Source: Prauserella endophytica
GTDB taxonomy: Bacteria; Actinomycetota; Actinomycetes; Mycobacteriales; Pseudonocardiaceae
NCBI RefSeq assembly: GCF_005146945.1
Contig: NZ_SWMS01000015.1
Location: forward strand, 62,001 to 126,000
Length of the DNA stretch: 64,000 nucleotides
Direction of reading: 5' to 3'
The position numbers and the translations under genes were made by a program. Under the pieces are notes generated by a model that was given only the letters and a program-made list of their open reading frames with translations, searched no databases and had not been told where the DNA came from. Positions 39,831 to 49,550 of this stretch are shown in pieces (within the stretch, counting starts at the first letter, position 1; each line of letters starts with the position of its first letter).

Positions 39831-40559
39831 CTATGGCGAGGCTAGACCGCGACCGCCGAGCAACGCAGTTCCGACACGCACACACGTTGACCCGTGCGCG
39901 ATGGCTTGCTCCAGATCGCCGCTCATACCAGCGGAAATCTCGGTCGCCTCGGGATGATCACGACGAAGCGACCCGGCCGCCTCCGCGAGCCGCGCGAACG
40001 CGGGCGCCGGATCGGCACCCAGCGGAGCGACGGCCATGAGCCCCCGCAAGTGGAAAATGTCACTCTTCTCAGCGATCCGTTCCGCGAGGGCCGGTAACTC
40101 TCCGAGCGGGCAGCCGCCCCTGGCCGGATCGTCGTCGAGGCTCGCCTGCACCAGCACGTCGAGCGGGCGCTCGCGCTCGCCGGCGTCGAGCGCGGCGGCG
40201 ACCGACTTGGCCAGCGCGTCGGCGAGCCGGGGCGAGTCGACCGTCTGCACCTCGGCCGCCCACCGGGCGACCGAGCGCGCCTTGTTGCGCTGGAGCCTGC
40301 CGACCATGTGCCAGCGGACCGCCGCGTCCGGGCGCAGCCGCGCGACCTCACCGGTCTTCGCCGCCGCCTCCTGGTCCCGGTTCTCCGCGAGGTCGGCCAC
40401 GCCGAGGTCGGTCAGCAGCGCGGCGTCGTCGGCCGGGAACGTCTTGGTGACGGCCAGGAGGCGGACCTCGCTCTCGGAGCGGCCCGCGGCCTCGCACGCG
40501 GCGGCGATCCTGGCGCGGACTGCCGCGAGGTTCTCGGCGAGCTCGGCGCGGCGGTCCAT
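39831..40559 (-). CDS. YggS-type pyridoxal phosphate homeostasis protein
   Basis: This 242-residue PLP-binding barrel protein of the YggS/PLPBP family has its cofactor lysine in LLAVTKTF. Other landmarks are ENRDQEAAAK (usually ENRVQE), WHMVGRLQRNKAR, LVQASLDDDPARGG and AISAGMSGDLEQAI-like residues near the end. It balances B6 vitamers and amino acids. The ATG lies 2 bp after the pgeF stop, so the pair is coupled; this order is typical for the ftsZ-sepF interval. Confidence 0.93.
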   Translation of the reverse strand: MDRRAELAENLAAVRARIAAACEAAGRSESEVRLLAVTKTFPADDAALLTDLGVADLAENRDQEAAAKTGEVARLRPDAAVRWHMVGRLQRNKARSVARWAAEVQTVDSPRLADALAKSVAAALDAGERERPLDVLVQASLDDDPARGGCPLGELPALAERIAEKSDIFHLRGLMAVAPLGADPAPAFARLAEAAGSLRRDHPEATEISAGMSGDLEQAIAHGSTCVRVGTALLGGRGLASP

Positions 40560-40561
40560 GC

Positions 40562-41263
40562 TCAGGCCTCGATCCACGTGATGCCGGCCAGCCGGCCGGT
40601 CGGGGCCTGCCTGCGGTGGCTGAACAGCGTGTCGTCCTCGAAGGTGCATCGGGGGTCGACGCCGATCTTGCCCACACCCGCGTCGGCGAGCTGCCGCCAC
40701 AGCCCGGCGCGCAGGTCGAGGGCCGCGGTGCCCTTGCGGCTGCGACACCTGCTGCCCGGCAGGTGGGCCTCGACGTCGGCGGCCATCTCGGGCGGCACCT
40801 CGTAGCACTCGCCGCACACCGAGGGCCCGAGCAGTGCCTCGATGCGATGAGGCTGCGCGCCGAGCGAGCGCATGGCCTCCAGCGCCGCGGGCACCACGCC
40901 GACCCTGGCGCCGACGCGGCCGGCGTGGACGGCGGCGGCAACCCCGGCCTCGGCGTCGCCGAGCAGCACGGGCACGCAGTCGGCGACGAGCACGACCAGC
41001 GCGAGGCCCGGCCGCGCGGTCACGAGCGCGTCGGTGGCCTCGGCCGGCGCGCGCTCGGTGCCGTCGACGATCGTGGCGGTGCGGCCGTGGACCTGCTCCA
41101 TCCAGGCGATGCGGTCCAGGCCCAGCTCGGAGGTGAGCCGCTCGCGGTTGGCGGCGACGGCGGCCGGGTCGTCGCCGACGTGGTCGCCGAGGTTGAACGA
41201 GTCGTACGGCGGCTTGGACGCACCGCCCGCCCTGGTCGTGACCACCCGCCGGATGCGCAACAC
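40562..41263 (-). CDS. pgeF: PgeF/YfiH family peptidoglycan editing factor (multicopper-polyphenol-oxidase fold)
   Basis: This 233-residue protein of the DUF152/YfiH family has the zinc- or copper-site pattern QVHG, ADCVPVLL, VHAGR and the CGECYEVP motif. Enterobacterial YfiH removes misincorporated residues from UDP-MurNAc precursors, which fits its place beside murein genes; other members have purine nucleoside phosphorylase or oxidase activity. The start is GTG at 41263. The central VHAGRVGARVGVV has Val-Gly where many members have WRG, a possible substrate-site change. Confidence 0.88.
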   Translation of the reverse strand: MLRIRRVVTTRAGGASKPPYDSFNLGDHVGDDPAAVAANRERLTSELGLDRIAWMEQVHGRTATIVDGTERAPAEATDALVTARPGLALVVLVADCVPVLLGDAEAGVAAAVHAGRVGARVGVVPAALEAMRSLGAQPHRIEALLGPSVCGECYEVPPEMAADVEAHLPGSRCRSRKGTAALDLRAGLWRQLADAGVGKIGVDPRCTFEDDTLFSHRRQAPTGRLAGITWIEA

Positions 41264-41310
41264 GCCACCCTTTCCGTCAGTGCGAAGTCTTCCCGGAGAG
41301 CCTAATAAAA

Positions 41311-41416
41311 GCCCCCAAGGCCACGGTGATCAGCACAGCGACGCGCAGCGTCTCCGCTCGGGTGGTGGCGGGAGACGGGCGGGCGCGCTGAACGCACCAA
41401 AGGTGGCCTTGGGGGC
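41311..41416. repeat. composite hairpin element, copy 2 (ftsZ-pgeF gap)
   Basis: GCCCCCAAGGCCAC (41311-41324) and GTGGCCTTGGGGGC (41403-41416) are a perfect 14-bp inverted repeat. They enclose a core (41331-41386) about 90 percent identical to 31058-31113. The element fills the 166-bp gap just after the ftsZ stop codon and may end ftsZ transcription, although no T-run follows on the minus strand. Confidence 0.85.
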
Positions 41417-41429
41417 AGTCGTCAGTGGG

Positions 41430-42746
41430 TCAGCGGCGCATGAAAGGCGGGACGTCGACGTCGTCGTCGGACGGGTCGTCGGTCACCGGGAAGGCGCGGC
41501 TGGGCAGGCTGCCCTGCGAGCGCTGTGCCGACGAGGTCGGCTGGTAGCCGCCGCGCGCGCCCGTGCCGGCCTGCGGGGGCAGCGACCCCGACTGGGAGCC
41601 GTGCCCGTTGCCCGCCGAGGGCGGCTGGGTGCGGGACACCGGCGGCGTCGGGTGCCCGTTGCCGCCGTTGCCCGCGGGCGGCGGGGTGCTTGGCGCGGAC
41701 GCCTGCGCGGAACCACCGCCGCCGACCTGGCCGGCCTCGGCGGTCGCGGTGGAGCCGCGCGAGCCGAACGTGCCGGGGTCGAGCTTCTTGTGTGTGGGCG
41801 CGCCCGCGTCGAACCCGGCCGCGATCACGGTGACCCGCACCTCGTCGCCGAGCGAGTCGTCGATGATCGTGCCGAAGATGATGTTCGCTTCGGGGTGGGC
41901 GGACTCCTGCACCAGCGAGGCCGCCTCGTTGATCTCGAAGAGTCCCAGGTCGGAGCCACCCGCGATCGAGAGCAGCGCGCCGTGCGCACCGTCCATCGAC
42001 GCCTCGAGCAGCGGCGAGTTGATCGCCTTCTCCGCGGCCTGCACGGCGCGACCCTCGCCACGCGCCGAGCCGATGCCCATCAGAGCGCTGCCCGCACCCG
42101 ACATCACGCTCTTGACGTCGGCGAAGTCCAGGTTGATCAGTCCGGGCGTGGTGATCAGGTCCGTGATGCCCTGCACACCGGAGAGCAGCACCTCGTCGGC
42201 CGAGCGGAACGCGTCCATGAGCGAGACGCCGATGTCGCCGAGCTGCAGGAGCCGGTCGTTGGGGATCACGATCAGCGTGTCGCACTCGTTGCGCAGCGCC
42301 TGGATGCCCTCCTCGGCCTGGCGGCCGCGGCGCTTGCCCTCGAACGAGAACGGACGCGTGACGACACCGATCGTGAGCGCACCGAGCTTGCGCGCGATCT
42401 GCGCGACGACGGGCGCGCCACCGGTGCCGGTGCCACCGCCCTCGCCCGCGGTCACGAACACCATGTCGGCGCCCTTGAGGACCTCCTCGATCTCCTCGCG
42501 GTGGTCCTCCGCGGCCTTCTGCCCGACCTCGGGGGCGGCGCCGGCGCCGAGCCCGCGGGTCAGCTCCCGGCCGATGTCCAGCTTGACGTCGGCGTCGGAC
42601 ATCAGCAGCGCCTGCGCGTCGGTGTTCACCGCGATGAACTCGACACCCTTGAGGCCGACCTCGATCATCCGGTTCACGGCGTTCACGCCGCCGCCGCCGA
42701 TACCGACGACCTTGATCACCGCGAGGTAATTGTGCGGGGGCGTCAT
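41430..42746 (-). CDS. ftsZ: cell division protein FtsZ
   Basis: This tubulin homologue of 438 residues forms the Z-ring. The nucleotide-binding motifs are [15 protein letters not shown] and [12 protein letters not shown] (tubulin signature), with NDRLL, a central helix and the T7 loop [21 protein letters not shown] long Gly/Pro/Asn-rich linker (about 318-425) leads to the conserved C-terminal peptide [10 protein letters not shown] that binds SepF and FtsW. The GTPase domain is fully conserved. The 391-bp upstream gap carries its own promoter. Confidence 0.98.
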   Translation of the reverse strand: MTPPHNYLAVIKVVGIGGGGVNAVNRMIEVGLKGVEFIAVNTDAQALLMSDADVKLDIGRELTRGLGAGAAPEVGQKAAEDHREEIEEVLKGADMVFVTAGEGGGTGTGGAPVVAQIARKLGALTIGVVTRPFSFEGKRRGRQAEEGIQALRNECDTLIVIPNDRLLQLGDIGVSLMDAFRSADEVLLSGVQGITDLITTPGLINLDFADVKSVMSGAGSALMGIGSARGEGRAVQAAEKAINSPLLEASMDGAHGALLSIAGGSDLGLFEINEAASLVQESAHPEANIIFGTIIDDSLGDEVRVTVIAAGFDAGAPTHKKLDPGTFGSRGSTATAEAGQVGGGGSAQASAPSTPPPAGNGGNGHPTPPVSRTQPPSAGNGHGSQSGSLPPQAGTGARGGYQPTSSAQRSQGSLPSRAFPVTDDPSDDDVDVPPFMRR

Positions 42747-43137
42747 CGGATTCGCCTTCCTGATCGTGGTGCTGTTCCTGCCTCCGCCGGAGGTCGACGA
42801 CTTGGGTGGTGTGGTCCCCGAGAAACTCTCAACCTCTAGTCGAGGTTTAGAGTTATGTCAACTCCAACGTTGCTGTAGGACGGTAGGCATCGGGCAGGCT
42901 CGAATCCAGGAGCCACGCCGTGTGTCGCGGACGTCATTCGCCACAACGTGTTCCCGCGTTCGGCTCACGCCGTCAGGCTGGAGCAGGCGCAGCTCGTTGT
43001 CGCCGGGCCCCGATCGTCAACGGCGCATCGGTTCGCGCGGTGCGCCACAGCCCGGTAAGCACCACGTCGCCCATGGGTCCTCGCCGGTGGACTCGCCCTG
43101 GCCGGGCACAGGCCCAGCCGTCGTCGCCGGCCAGGCC
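42747..43137. other. 391-bp gene-free interval between ftsQ and ftsZ
   Basis: This stretch contains no convincing gene. It holds the ftsZ promoter with its palindrome near 42824-42861. Next to the ftsQ stop it holds an 8-bp inverted repeat CTGGCCGG/CCGGCCAG (43098-43105 with 43127-43134) that could pause or end transcription from ftsQ. I see nothing identifiable between 42870 and 43095. Confidence 0.7.
42824..42861 (-). promoter_or_regulatory. ftsZ promoter with 31-bp palindrome over the -10 box
   Basis: On the minus strand TTGACA (42856-42861) and TAGAGG (42833-42838) are spaced by 17 bp and point at ftsZ. An inverted repeat, AACTCTCAACCTC-TAGTC-GAGGTTTAGAGTT (42824-42854), has 13-bp arms with one mismatch and covers the -10 box and spacer. 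The start codon lies about 85 bp downstream. A dimeric regulator could bind here. Confidence 0.7.
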
Positions 43138-43947
43138 TCACGACACCGTCGGCAGCTCCGGACTCGAAACGTCGTAGATCTTGCCCTTGCGGGTCATGAG
43201 CGCGGCGAGCACCTTGCCCTTGCGGTCGGCCTGCTCGGCGTCGCCCCAGCGCACCACCTTGCCGTCGGCCAGCGTGAACTCCACGCTGCCCGGCGACTCC
43301 GCGCGCAGGACTGTGACGCGCTCCCGCAGCTGGCCGGGCAGCGAGGCGAGCACCTCGGTCACCGCGCGCGTCGCCGGGTCGCGAGGGCCCACCTCGGCGA
43401 GCTTCAGCTCGGGGAAACCCTTGGGCGGTTCGGGAATCTCCTTGTACACCACGCCACCGGTGTCCACGAGGAACAGCGCCTCACCCGTGTTGTAAAAGCC
43501 GATCGGGGTCCGCTCGGTCACCGCGATCTCGATCGTCGAGGGCCACGAGCGCGACACGTCGACCGTCGCCACGCCCGGCAGCGTCGCGACGCGCGCGGCG
43601 ATGTCGTCGGTGTCCACGCGCAGCATCGCGCGCCGGTCAGGCACCTGCGCGACCTCCCGCACCTGCTCGGCCGGGATGCTCTCCGCGCCGACCACCTCCA
43701 CCGAGCGCACGCCCAGCAGCGAGGTGAAGAACAGCACGTAGACCAGTCCCGCCACCGTGAGCACGCTCAGCAGCGCCACCCAGCGACGCCGCAGCGCCTT
43801 GCGCCGCGTCACTCCCGTGCCCGTGCGTGCCCTCGCCGACTCGGGCCTGCGGCCACGGCGGCTGCGCAGCTCCTCGGTGGTCCGCCGTCGCGACCGCGTC
43901 CGCCGCCGCTCCGGACGCTGACCCGCGCGCTGCCTCGTGGTGGTCAT
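43138..43947 (-). CDS. ftsQ: cell division protein FtsQ
   Basis: FtsQ, 269 residues, is a bitopic divisome scaffold. A long, very basic cytoplasmic tail (residues 1-65) precedes a membrane helix (about 70-92), then the POTRA domain (LLGVRSVEVVGAESIPAEQV) and the FtsQ beta domain (VATVDVSRSWPSTIEIAVTER, continuing with FLVDTGGVVYKE). The start at 43947 keeps the usual tail length. It is separated from murC by 206 bp and from ftsZ by 391 bp, both unusually open for this cluster. Confidence 0.93.
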   Translation of the reverse strand: MTTTRQRAGQRPERRRTRSRRRTTEELRSRRGRRPESARARTGTGVTRRKALRRRWVALLSVLTVAGLVYVLFFTSLLGVRSVEVVGAESIPAEQVREVAQVPDRRAMLRVDTDDIAARVATLPGVATVDVSRSWPSTIEIAVTERTPIGFYNTGEALFLVDTGGVVYKEIPEPPKGFPELKLAEVGPRDPATRAVTEVLASLPGQLRERVTVLRAESPGSVEFTLADGKVVRWGDAEQADRKGKVLAALMTRKGKIYDVSSPELPTVS

Positions 43948-44153
43948 GGGCAGCGCCGCCTTTCGCCTGTCCCAGCAGCGGCGAAGCCGCATGGTGTGGC
44001 CGACAGCCGGCACCGCAGCGGGTTCTCAGCCGCCTCCTCGCGAGGACGGCGACCACATGGTGAATCGGCGTTCATGAGGAGGCGATCCCACAGCGAGGAG
44101 GAGGCTGAGGTTCCGCCGCCCGCGCCGCCACGCAAACCACTTCGCAACACTCC
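43948..44153. other. 206-bp gap between murC and ftsQ
   Basis: No gene is seen. Short perfect palindromes occur: GCGGCGAAGCCGC near 43978 and TCCTCGCGAGGA near 44034. A purine-rich GAGGAGGAGG lies near 44096. The composition suggests another intergenic repeat, but no second copy exists in the window. A promoter for ftsQ may lie here, but none is clear. Confidence 0.4.
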
Positions 44154-45557
44154 CTAGGCGCCGCGGCGGTCGAGTTCGGCGAGGATCTCGGGCCCGAGCT
44201 GCGTGACGTCCCCAGCGCCCATGGTGACCAGCAGGTCGCCCGGCTTGACCAGGTCGGCGGCGAGCGCGGCCGCCCGGTCGAACGCGGGCTCGTAGTGCAC
44301 GGTCGCGCCGGTGATCCGTTCGGCGATCAGCTCACCGGTGACGCCGGGCTCCGGCTCCTCCCGCGCGCCGTAGACGTCGAGCAGGATCACCTCGTCGGCG
44401 AGCCCGAGCGCCGCGGCGAACTCGTTCGCGAAGGTCCTGGTGCGCGAGTACAGGTGTGGCTGGAAGACCACCACGACACGGCCGAGCCCCGCCGCGTGCC
44501 GCACGGCGCGCAGCTGCGCCGCGACCTCCGTCGGGTGGTGGGCGTAGTCGTCGTAGACGCGCACGTCGGCGGCGCGGCCCTTGAACTCGAAGCGCCTGCG
44601 CACCCCGCCGAACGCGGCGAGGCCCTCGGCGAGCCCGTCGGCGGGCGCGCCCAATTCCAGCCCGGCCAGCAGCGCGGCGACGGCGTTGAGCGCCATGTGC
44701 TCACCCGGCACCGCCACCCGCACGTCGAGCTCCTCGCCTGCCAGCGCGATCCGCACGATCCCGCCGTCCTCGTGCGGCGTGTAGCCCAGCACGCGGGCGT
44801 CCTGCTCGCCGGTGGCCGAGCGGCCGTAACGGCGCACGCGCACGCCGTCGGCCTCGGCGCGCGCGGCCAGTTCGGCCGCCGGGGCGTCGTCGGCGCAGAC
44901 GATGAGCACCCCGCCCGGCTCGACGCGCTTGACGAACTCCGCGAACACCGCGACGTAGGCCTCCGCCGTGCCGTGGTGGTCGAGGTGGTCCGGCTCGACG
45001 TTGGTCACCACGGCGACCGACGGCGTGTAGGTCAGGAACGAGCCGTCGCTCTCGTCGGCCTCGGCGACGAACATGCCGCCCTCGCCGTGGTGGGCGTTGG
45101 CCCCGGACTCGTTGAGGTCGCCGCCGATCGCGAACGACGGGTCGAGCCTGCAGTGCTGCAGCGCGACCGTGAGCATCGACGTGGTCGACGTCTTGCCGTG
45201 GGTACCCGCGATGCACGCGGTGCGGTGGCCCGCCATGAGCGCCGCGAGCGCCTGCGCCCGGTGCAGCACCGGCACGCCGCGCTCCCTGGCGGCGGCCAGC
45301 TCGGGGTTCGTGTCCTTGATCGCGGTCGACACGATCACGGCCGACGGCCCGCCCTCGAACGCGTCGAGGTTCTCCGCTCGCTGGCCCACTTCGATGCGGG
45401 CGCCCTGCGCGCGCAGCGTGAGGAACGCGCGGGAGTCCTTCGCGTCGGAGCCGGACACCTCCGCGCCGCGGGCGAGCAGGATGCGGGCGATCCCGCTCAT
45501 CCCGGCGCCGCCGATGCCGATCAGATGGGCGCGTCGCAGCTCATCGGGAAGTTCCAT
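44154..45557 (-). CDS. murC: UDP-N-acetylmuramate--L-alanine ligase
   Basis: MurC adds L-Ala to UDP-MurNAc, the first peptide step. It has 467 residues and the Mur ligase three-domain layout: Rossmann domain with [20 protein letters not shown]-binding domain with the P-loop [12 protein letters not shown], and the C-terminal domain with [10 protein letters not shown] and FQPHLYSRT. All motifs for ATP and Mg binding are present. The ATG overlaps the murG 3' end by 17 bp. Confidence 0.97.
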   Translation of the reverse strand: MELPDELRRAHLIGIGGAGMSGIARILLARGAEVSGSDAKDSRAFLTLRAQGARIEVGQRAENLDAFEGGPSAVIVSTAIKDTNPELAAARERGVPVLHRAQALAALMAGHRTACIAGTHGKTSTTSMLTVALQHCRLDPSFAIGGDLNESGANAHHGEGGMFVAEADESDGSFLTYTPSVAVVTNVEPDHLDHHGTAEAYVAVFAEFVKRVEPGGVLIVCADDAPAAELAARAEADGVRVRRYGRSATGEQDARVLGYTPHEDGGIVRIALAGEELDVRVAVPGEHMALNAVAALLAGLELGAPADGLAEGLAAFGGVRRRFEFKGRAADVRVYDDYAHHPTEVAAQLRAVRHAAGLGRVVVVFQPHLYSRTRTFANEFAAALGLADEVILLDVYGAREEPEPGVTGELIAERITGATVHYEPAFDRAAALAADLVKPGDLLVTMGAGDVTQLGPEILAELDRRGA

Positions 45558-46677
45558 GTCCCCCAGCCTCCAGAACCAGTTTGGCCAGCACCTCGTCGGC
45601 CTCGCGGTGCCCCAGTGCCACCGCGGCCGCGCTCATCTTCGCGAGCCGCTCCGGGTCGGTCACGAGGGGGAGCACCAGCTCGGCCACCTTTTCCGGCGTC
45701 AGCTCGGCGTCGGGCACGAGCAGGGCCGCACCGGCGTCGACGGCGGGCTCGGCGTTGAGCGCCTGCTCGCCGTTGCCATGCGGCAGCGGCACGAACACCG
45801 ACGGCAGGCCGACGGCCGACACCTCGGCCACGGTCATCGCCCCGGACCGGCACAGCACCATGTCGGCGGCGGCGTAGGCGAGGTCCATGCGCTCCAGGTA
45901 CGGCACGGGCACGTACGCGGGGCGGCCGGGGTACTCGCGCACCGCCACCGTGTTCTTCGGCCCGTGCGCGTGCAGCACGCCGACCCCGGCGTCGGCGAAC
46001 TCCTTCGCCGCGCCGGACACGGCGTTGTTGATCGAGCGGGCGCCCTGTGACCCGCCGAAGACGAGCAGCGTGGGCGCGTCCGGGTGGAGCCCGAAGTGCT
46101 CACGCGCCTCGGCACGCAGCGCGGGCCGGTCTAGCGCGGTGATGGAGCGGCGCAGCGGGATGCCGATGACGTCGGCGCCGGGCAGCGTCGTGCCGGGCAC
46201 CGCGACCGCGACCTTCTTCGCGAACCGGGCACCGACCTTGTTCGCGAGGCCCGCGTGCTTGTTCGCCTCGTGCACGACGATCGGCACGCGGCCGCGCGCG
46301 GCCAGGTAGGCGGGCAGCGCGACGTAGCCCCCGAAGCCGACCACCACGTCGGCGCCGACGCGGTCGAGCACCTCGCGGGTGCGGCGCACGGCGTCGCGGA
46401 CCTTCAGCGGGAGCCGCAGCAGCTCCGCGGTGGGCTTGCGCGGCAGCGGCACGGGCGGGATGAGCTCGAGGGGGTAGCCCCTGGCCGGGACGAGCCGGTT
46501 CTCCAGGCCGCGCTCGGTGCCCAGCGCGACCACCTTCGCGTCCGGCCGCAGCCGCTTCACGGCGTCGGCCAGCGCTAGCGCCGGTTCGATGTGGCCCGCC
46601 GTTCCCCCACCGGCAACGACCACCGTCGGTGCCGCCGCCGAAGCGGCCTTCTCGCCCCCAGGTACGGGCTGGCTCAC
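45541..46677 (-). CDS. murG: UDP-GlcNAc:lipid I GlcNAc transferase
   Basis: MurG adds GlcNAc to lipid I, giving lipid II at the inner membrane face. The protein has 378 residues in the GT-B fold. The N-terminal glycine loop is [32 protein letters not shown] and [12 protein letters not shown] follow. The second domain has [15 protein letters not shown] and [25 protein letters not shown], which binds UDP-GlcNAc. The GTG at 46677 overlaps the ftsW stop by 4 nt. Confidence 0.97.
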   Translation of the reverse strand: MSQPVPGGEKAASAAAPTVVVAGGGTAGHIEPALALADAVKRLRPDAKVVALGTERGLENRLVPARGYPLELIPPVPLPRKPTAELLRLPLKVRDAVRRTREVLDRVGADVVVGFGGYVALPAYLAARGRVPIVVHEANKHAGLANKVGARFAKKVAVAVPGTTLPGADVIGIPLRRSITALDRPALRAEAREHFGLHPDAPTLLVFGGSQGARSINNAVSGAAKEFADAGVGVLHAHGPKNTVAVREYPGRPAYVPVPYLERMDLAYAAADMVLCRSGAMTVAEVSAVGLPSVFVPLPHGNGEQALNAEPAVDAGAALLVPDAELTPEKVAELVLPLVTDPERLAKMSAAAVALGHREADEVLAKLVLEAGGHGTSR

Positions 46678-48143
46678 CTGTGTCCTCTCCGCGTCGAACT
46701 TCCTCGCCGGGTGCCGCCTCTCGGCGTGCTCCGTCGACCGTACTCCGGGGCCGCCCGCCTGCGGTCCGGCGCCGCGGCGGACCGCGCGCTGCGGGGGGCC
46801 GGTCTGCCGCCCTTGGCCTGGCCGCTCCGGCCGCTGCCCCTGCGCTTCGAGGGGGGCCGGTACGGGTCCGGCGCGGGCAGCCGCATCAGGCGCCCGAACT
46901 TACCGGGTCCCTGGGTGCGAAGTGCCGCCACCGCCTCGGGCTCGTGCCGGGCGCAGTTGGCGAGGATGCCGAACAGCAGCATCGTCACGAGCAGCGACGT
47001 TCCGCCGTAGGAGATCATCGGCAGGGTCACGCCGGTGACCGGCAGCAGGCCCACGACGTAGCCGATGTTGATGGCCGCCTGGGCCACGAGCCACACCGTG
47101 AGCGTGCCGGCGACGATGCGGATCCACGGGTCGAGATTGCGCACGGCGATCCGCAGCCCGACGAACGCCAGCAGCCCGAACAAGCCGATCACCACCAGGC
47201 AGCCGACGAAGCCGAGCTCCTCTCCGATGAGCGCGAAGATGAAGTCGTGTTGCACGTTCGGCAGGTACATCCACTTCGACTGGCCCTGCCCGAGCCCCTT
47301 GCCGAACAGCCCGCCGTCGGCGAGCGCGTAGAGCGCCTGGTTGGCCTGCAGCCCCTTGCCCAACGGGTCGGCGTCGGGGTTGAGGAACGACATGATGCGG
47401 TCGAGCCGGTATTCGGCGATCAGCGCGAGCAGGACGGCCCCCGCGACACCACCCGCGAAGATCACCGCGAACAGCCGCTTCGGCGCGCCCGCGAACCACA
47501 GCAGGGCAACGAGCACCACGCCGAGGGTGATCGTGCCGCCCAGGTCGGGCTGCGCCATGACCAGCGCGAACATCAGCAGCGCCACCGGCACCAGCGGTAC
47601 GAGCAGGTGCCGCCACTGGTGCAGCACCTGGTACTTCACCACGAGGATGTGGGCGCCCCACAGAGCCAGCGCGACCTTGGCGACCTCCACCGGCTGCAGC
47701 GACAGCGGGCCGATCACGAACCAGCCCTGCGAGCCGTTGATCTTGCTGCCGAGCGGGGTGAGCACGAGCGCCAGCAGCCCGAGACACACGACGACACCGG
47801 TGGACGAGAGCGCGCGGATGCGTTTCAGCGGCACGCGCACGCCGAGCCAGAACACCACCGCGCCGAGCACGCAGAACAGCAGGTGGCGCTGGAAGAGCGC
47901 GTAGACGCTGGAGTCGCTGCCCGGGCTGTACGACGAGACCGACGACGCCGACAGCACCATCACGATGCCGATGGCGCCGAGCGTGCCGCACGTGGCGAGG
48001 ATCAGGTGGAAGTCGGCCAGCGGGCGGGAAAGCCACGCCGTGAGCGCCGTGCGCACCGCGGTGAAGCCGCGTTCGGCCCGCTCCCTCCTGCGGCGGGGAC
48101 CCCGCTCGCCGGTGCTGTCCCGGACCTCGTCAACCGCCGTCAC
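46674..48143 (-). CDS. ftsW: lipid II polymerase FtsW (SEDS family)
   Basis: FtsW, 489 residues and ten membrane helices, polymerises lipid II at the septum with a class B PBP partner. SEDS landmarks are [28 protein letters not shown] with the catalytic aspartate region, [30 protein letters not shown] and [10 protein letters not shown] cytoplasmic C-terminal tail of about 70 residues is very rich in Arg, Pro, Ser and Gly, much longer than in E. coli, and may contact FtsZ as reported for mycobacterial FtsW. The start is GTG at 48143. Confidence 0.96.
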   Translation of the reverse strand: MTAVDEVRDSTGERGPRRRRERAERGFTAVRTALTAWLSRPLADFHLILATCGTLGAIGIVMVLSASSVSSYSPGSDSSVYALFQRHLLFCVLGAVVFWLGVRVPLKRIRALSSTGVVVCLGLLALVLTPLGSKINGSQGWFVIGPLSLQPVEVAKVALALWGAHILVVKYQVLHQWRHLLVPLVPVALLMFALVMAQPDLGGTITLGVVLVALLWFAGAPKRLFAVIFAGGVAGAVLLALIAEYRLDRIMSFLNPDADPLGKGLQANQALYALADGGLFGKGLGQGQSKWMYLPNVQHDFIFALIGEELGFVGCLVVIGLFGLLAFVGLRIAVRNLDPWIRIVAGTLTVWLVAQAAINIGYVVGLLPVTGVTLPMISYGGTSLLVTMLLFGILANCARHEPEAVAALRTQGPGKFGRLMRLPAPDPYRPPSKRRGSGRSGQAKGGRPAPRSARSAAAPDRRRAAPEYGRRSTPRGGTRRGSSTRRGHR

Positions 48144-49545
48144 GCTGGTGCTGCCCTCTCAGCGCGTCCACGGCCGCGGCGAACGCGTCGCCCCGTGCCG
48201 CGTAGTCGCGGAACATGTCCAGCGACGCGGCAGCAGGCGCGAGCAGCACCGCGTCACCGGGTTGCGCCAGGGCACGGGCCGCGCTCACCGCCGAAGTCAT
48301 GGGTTCATCGTCACCCGGACCCAGCCGCTTCACCGGGACATCCGGCGCGTGTCGCGCAACAGCGGCGGCGATCACGTCGGCGTCGGTGCCCAGCAGCACG
48401 ACCCCGCGGAGCCGTCCCGCGACCGTCGCGACCAGTTCCTCCACGGACGCGCCCTTGAGCAGGCCGCCCGCGATCCACACCACGGAGGAGTGCGCGAGCA
48501 GGGAGCCCACGGCGGCGTGCGGGTTCGTGGCCTTCGAGTCGTTGATGTAGCGGACGCCGTCGAGCTCGGCGACCTCGACGGCCCGGTGCGCTCCGGGCCG
48601 GAAGGAGCGCAGCCCCTTCGCGACGGCGTCGGCGCCGACGCCGTATGCCCTGGCCAGCGCCGCGGCGGCCAGCGCGTTGGCCACGTTGTGCGGGCCGGCG
48701 GGCCGCACGTCGGCGAGGGTGGCCAGCTCCTCGGCATTGCGCACCGGATCGGCGACGAACGCCCGGTCGACCAGCAGGTCCTCCACCACGCCCAGCTCGC
48801 CGGGCCGGGGGGTGTCGAGCCGGAAGCCGACGTGCGCGGCGCCCTCCGGCGCGTGCTCCCCGGCCAGCCGCACCGACGTCGCGTCGGCGACGTTCCGCAC
48901 CACCGTGGCCGAGCGCGCGTGGATCGTGCCCTTGGCGTCGGCGTAGGCGTCGAAGCCACCGTGCCAGTCGAGGTGGTCCTCGGCGACGTTCAGCACCACG
49001 GATGCCTTCGGCGCGAGCGTGCTCGACCAGTGCAGCTGGAAGCTCGACAGCTCGACGGCCAGCGCCTCGTGCCCCGCGAGCACGGCGTCGAGCACGGCGA
49101 AGCCGACGTTGCCGCAGGCCACGGCGTCCACCCCGGCCGCGCGCAGCACCGACTCCAGCATGCCGACCGTGGTGGTCTTGCCGTTGGTGCCGGTGACGGC
49201 GAGCCACGCGGGCGGGTGGTCCCTTTCCTGGGAGATCCGCCAGGCCAGCTCGACGTCGCCGATCACTTCGACGCCCCGCGCGACCGCCGCCGCGAGCAGC
49301 GGGGCGCCCGGCCGCCAGCCGGGGCTGGTCACGACCAGCGCCGTGCCATCGGGGGGCTCGGTGAGGCCCGGGACGAGCGTGGCGCCGAGCCCTTCGAGCT
49401 CGGCGAGCCGCTCCGCGTTGCCGTCGGTGACGGTGACCTCGGCGCCCAGCCCGGTCAACGCGGTGGTCACCGACCTGCCGGTCACCCCGGCGCCCGCGAC
49501 GAGCACCCGCATCCCGGCTGTGTCCACGCGGTCCACGCCGTCCAT
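48130..49545 (-). CDS. murD: UDP-N-acetylmuramoylalanine--D-glutamate ligase
   Basis: MurD adds D-Glu to UDP-MurNAc-L-Ala. It has 471 residues with an N-terminal Rossmann-like domain (VLVAGAGVTGRSVTTAL), the P-loop AVTGTNGKTTTVGML, ELSSFQLHWSS, NVAEDHLDWHGGFDAY and the C-terminal domain with YINDSKATNPHAAVGSL. ATG 49545 gives a short N-tail before the first strand; a second ATG 11 codons later is possible. It overlaps ftsW by 14 bp and is 5 bp from mraY. Confidence 0.96.
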   Translation of the reverse strand: MDGVDRVDTAGMRVLVAGAGVTGRSVTTALTGLGAEVTVTDGNAERLAELEGLGATLVPGLTEPPDGTALVVTSPGWRPGAPLLAAAVARGVEVIGDVELAWRISQERDHPPAWLAVTGTNGKTTTVGMLESVLRAAGVDAVACGNVGFAVLDAVLAGHEALAVELSSFQLHWSSTLAPKASVVLNVAEDHLDWHGGFDAYADAKGTIHARSATVVRNVADATSVRLAGEHAPEGAAHVGFRLDTPRPGELGVVEDLLVDRAFVADPVRNAEELATLADVRPAGPHNVANALAAAALARAYGVGADAVAKGLRSFRPGAHRAVEVAELDGVRYINDSKATNPHAAVGSLLAHSSVVWIAGGLLKGASVEELVATVAGRLRGVVLLGTDADVIAAAVARHAPDVPVKRLGPGDDEPMTSAVSAARALAQPGDAVLLAPAAASLDMFRDYAARGDAFAAAVDALRGQHQRDGG

Positions 49546-49550
49546 GCCGC

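Noticed and set aside
42730-44157. 475-codon plus-strand frame across the ftsZ-ftsQ gap
   Set aside because: It runs antisense through ftsQ and has low-complexity Arg/His-rich composition; no start signal or domain is seen.
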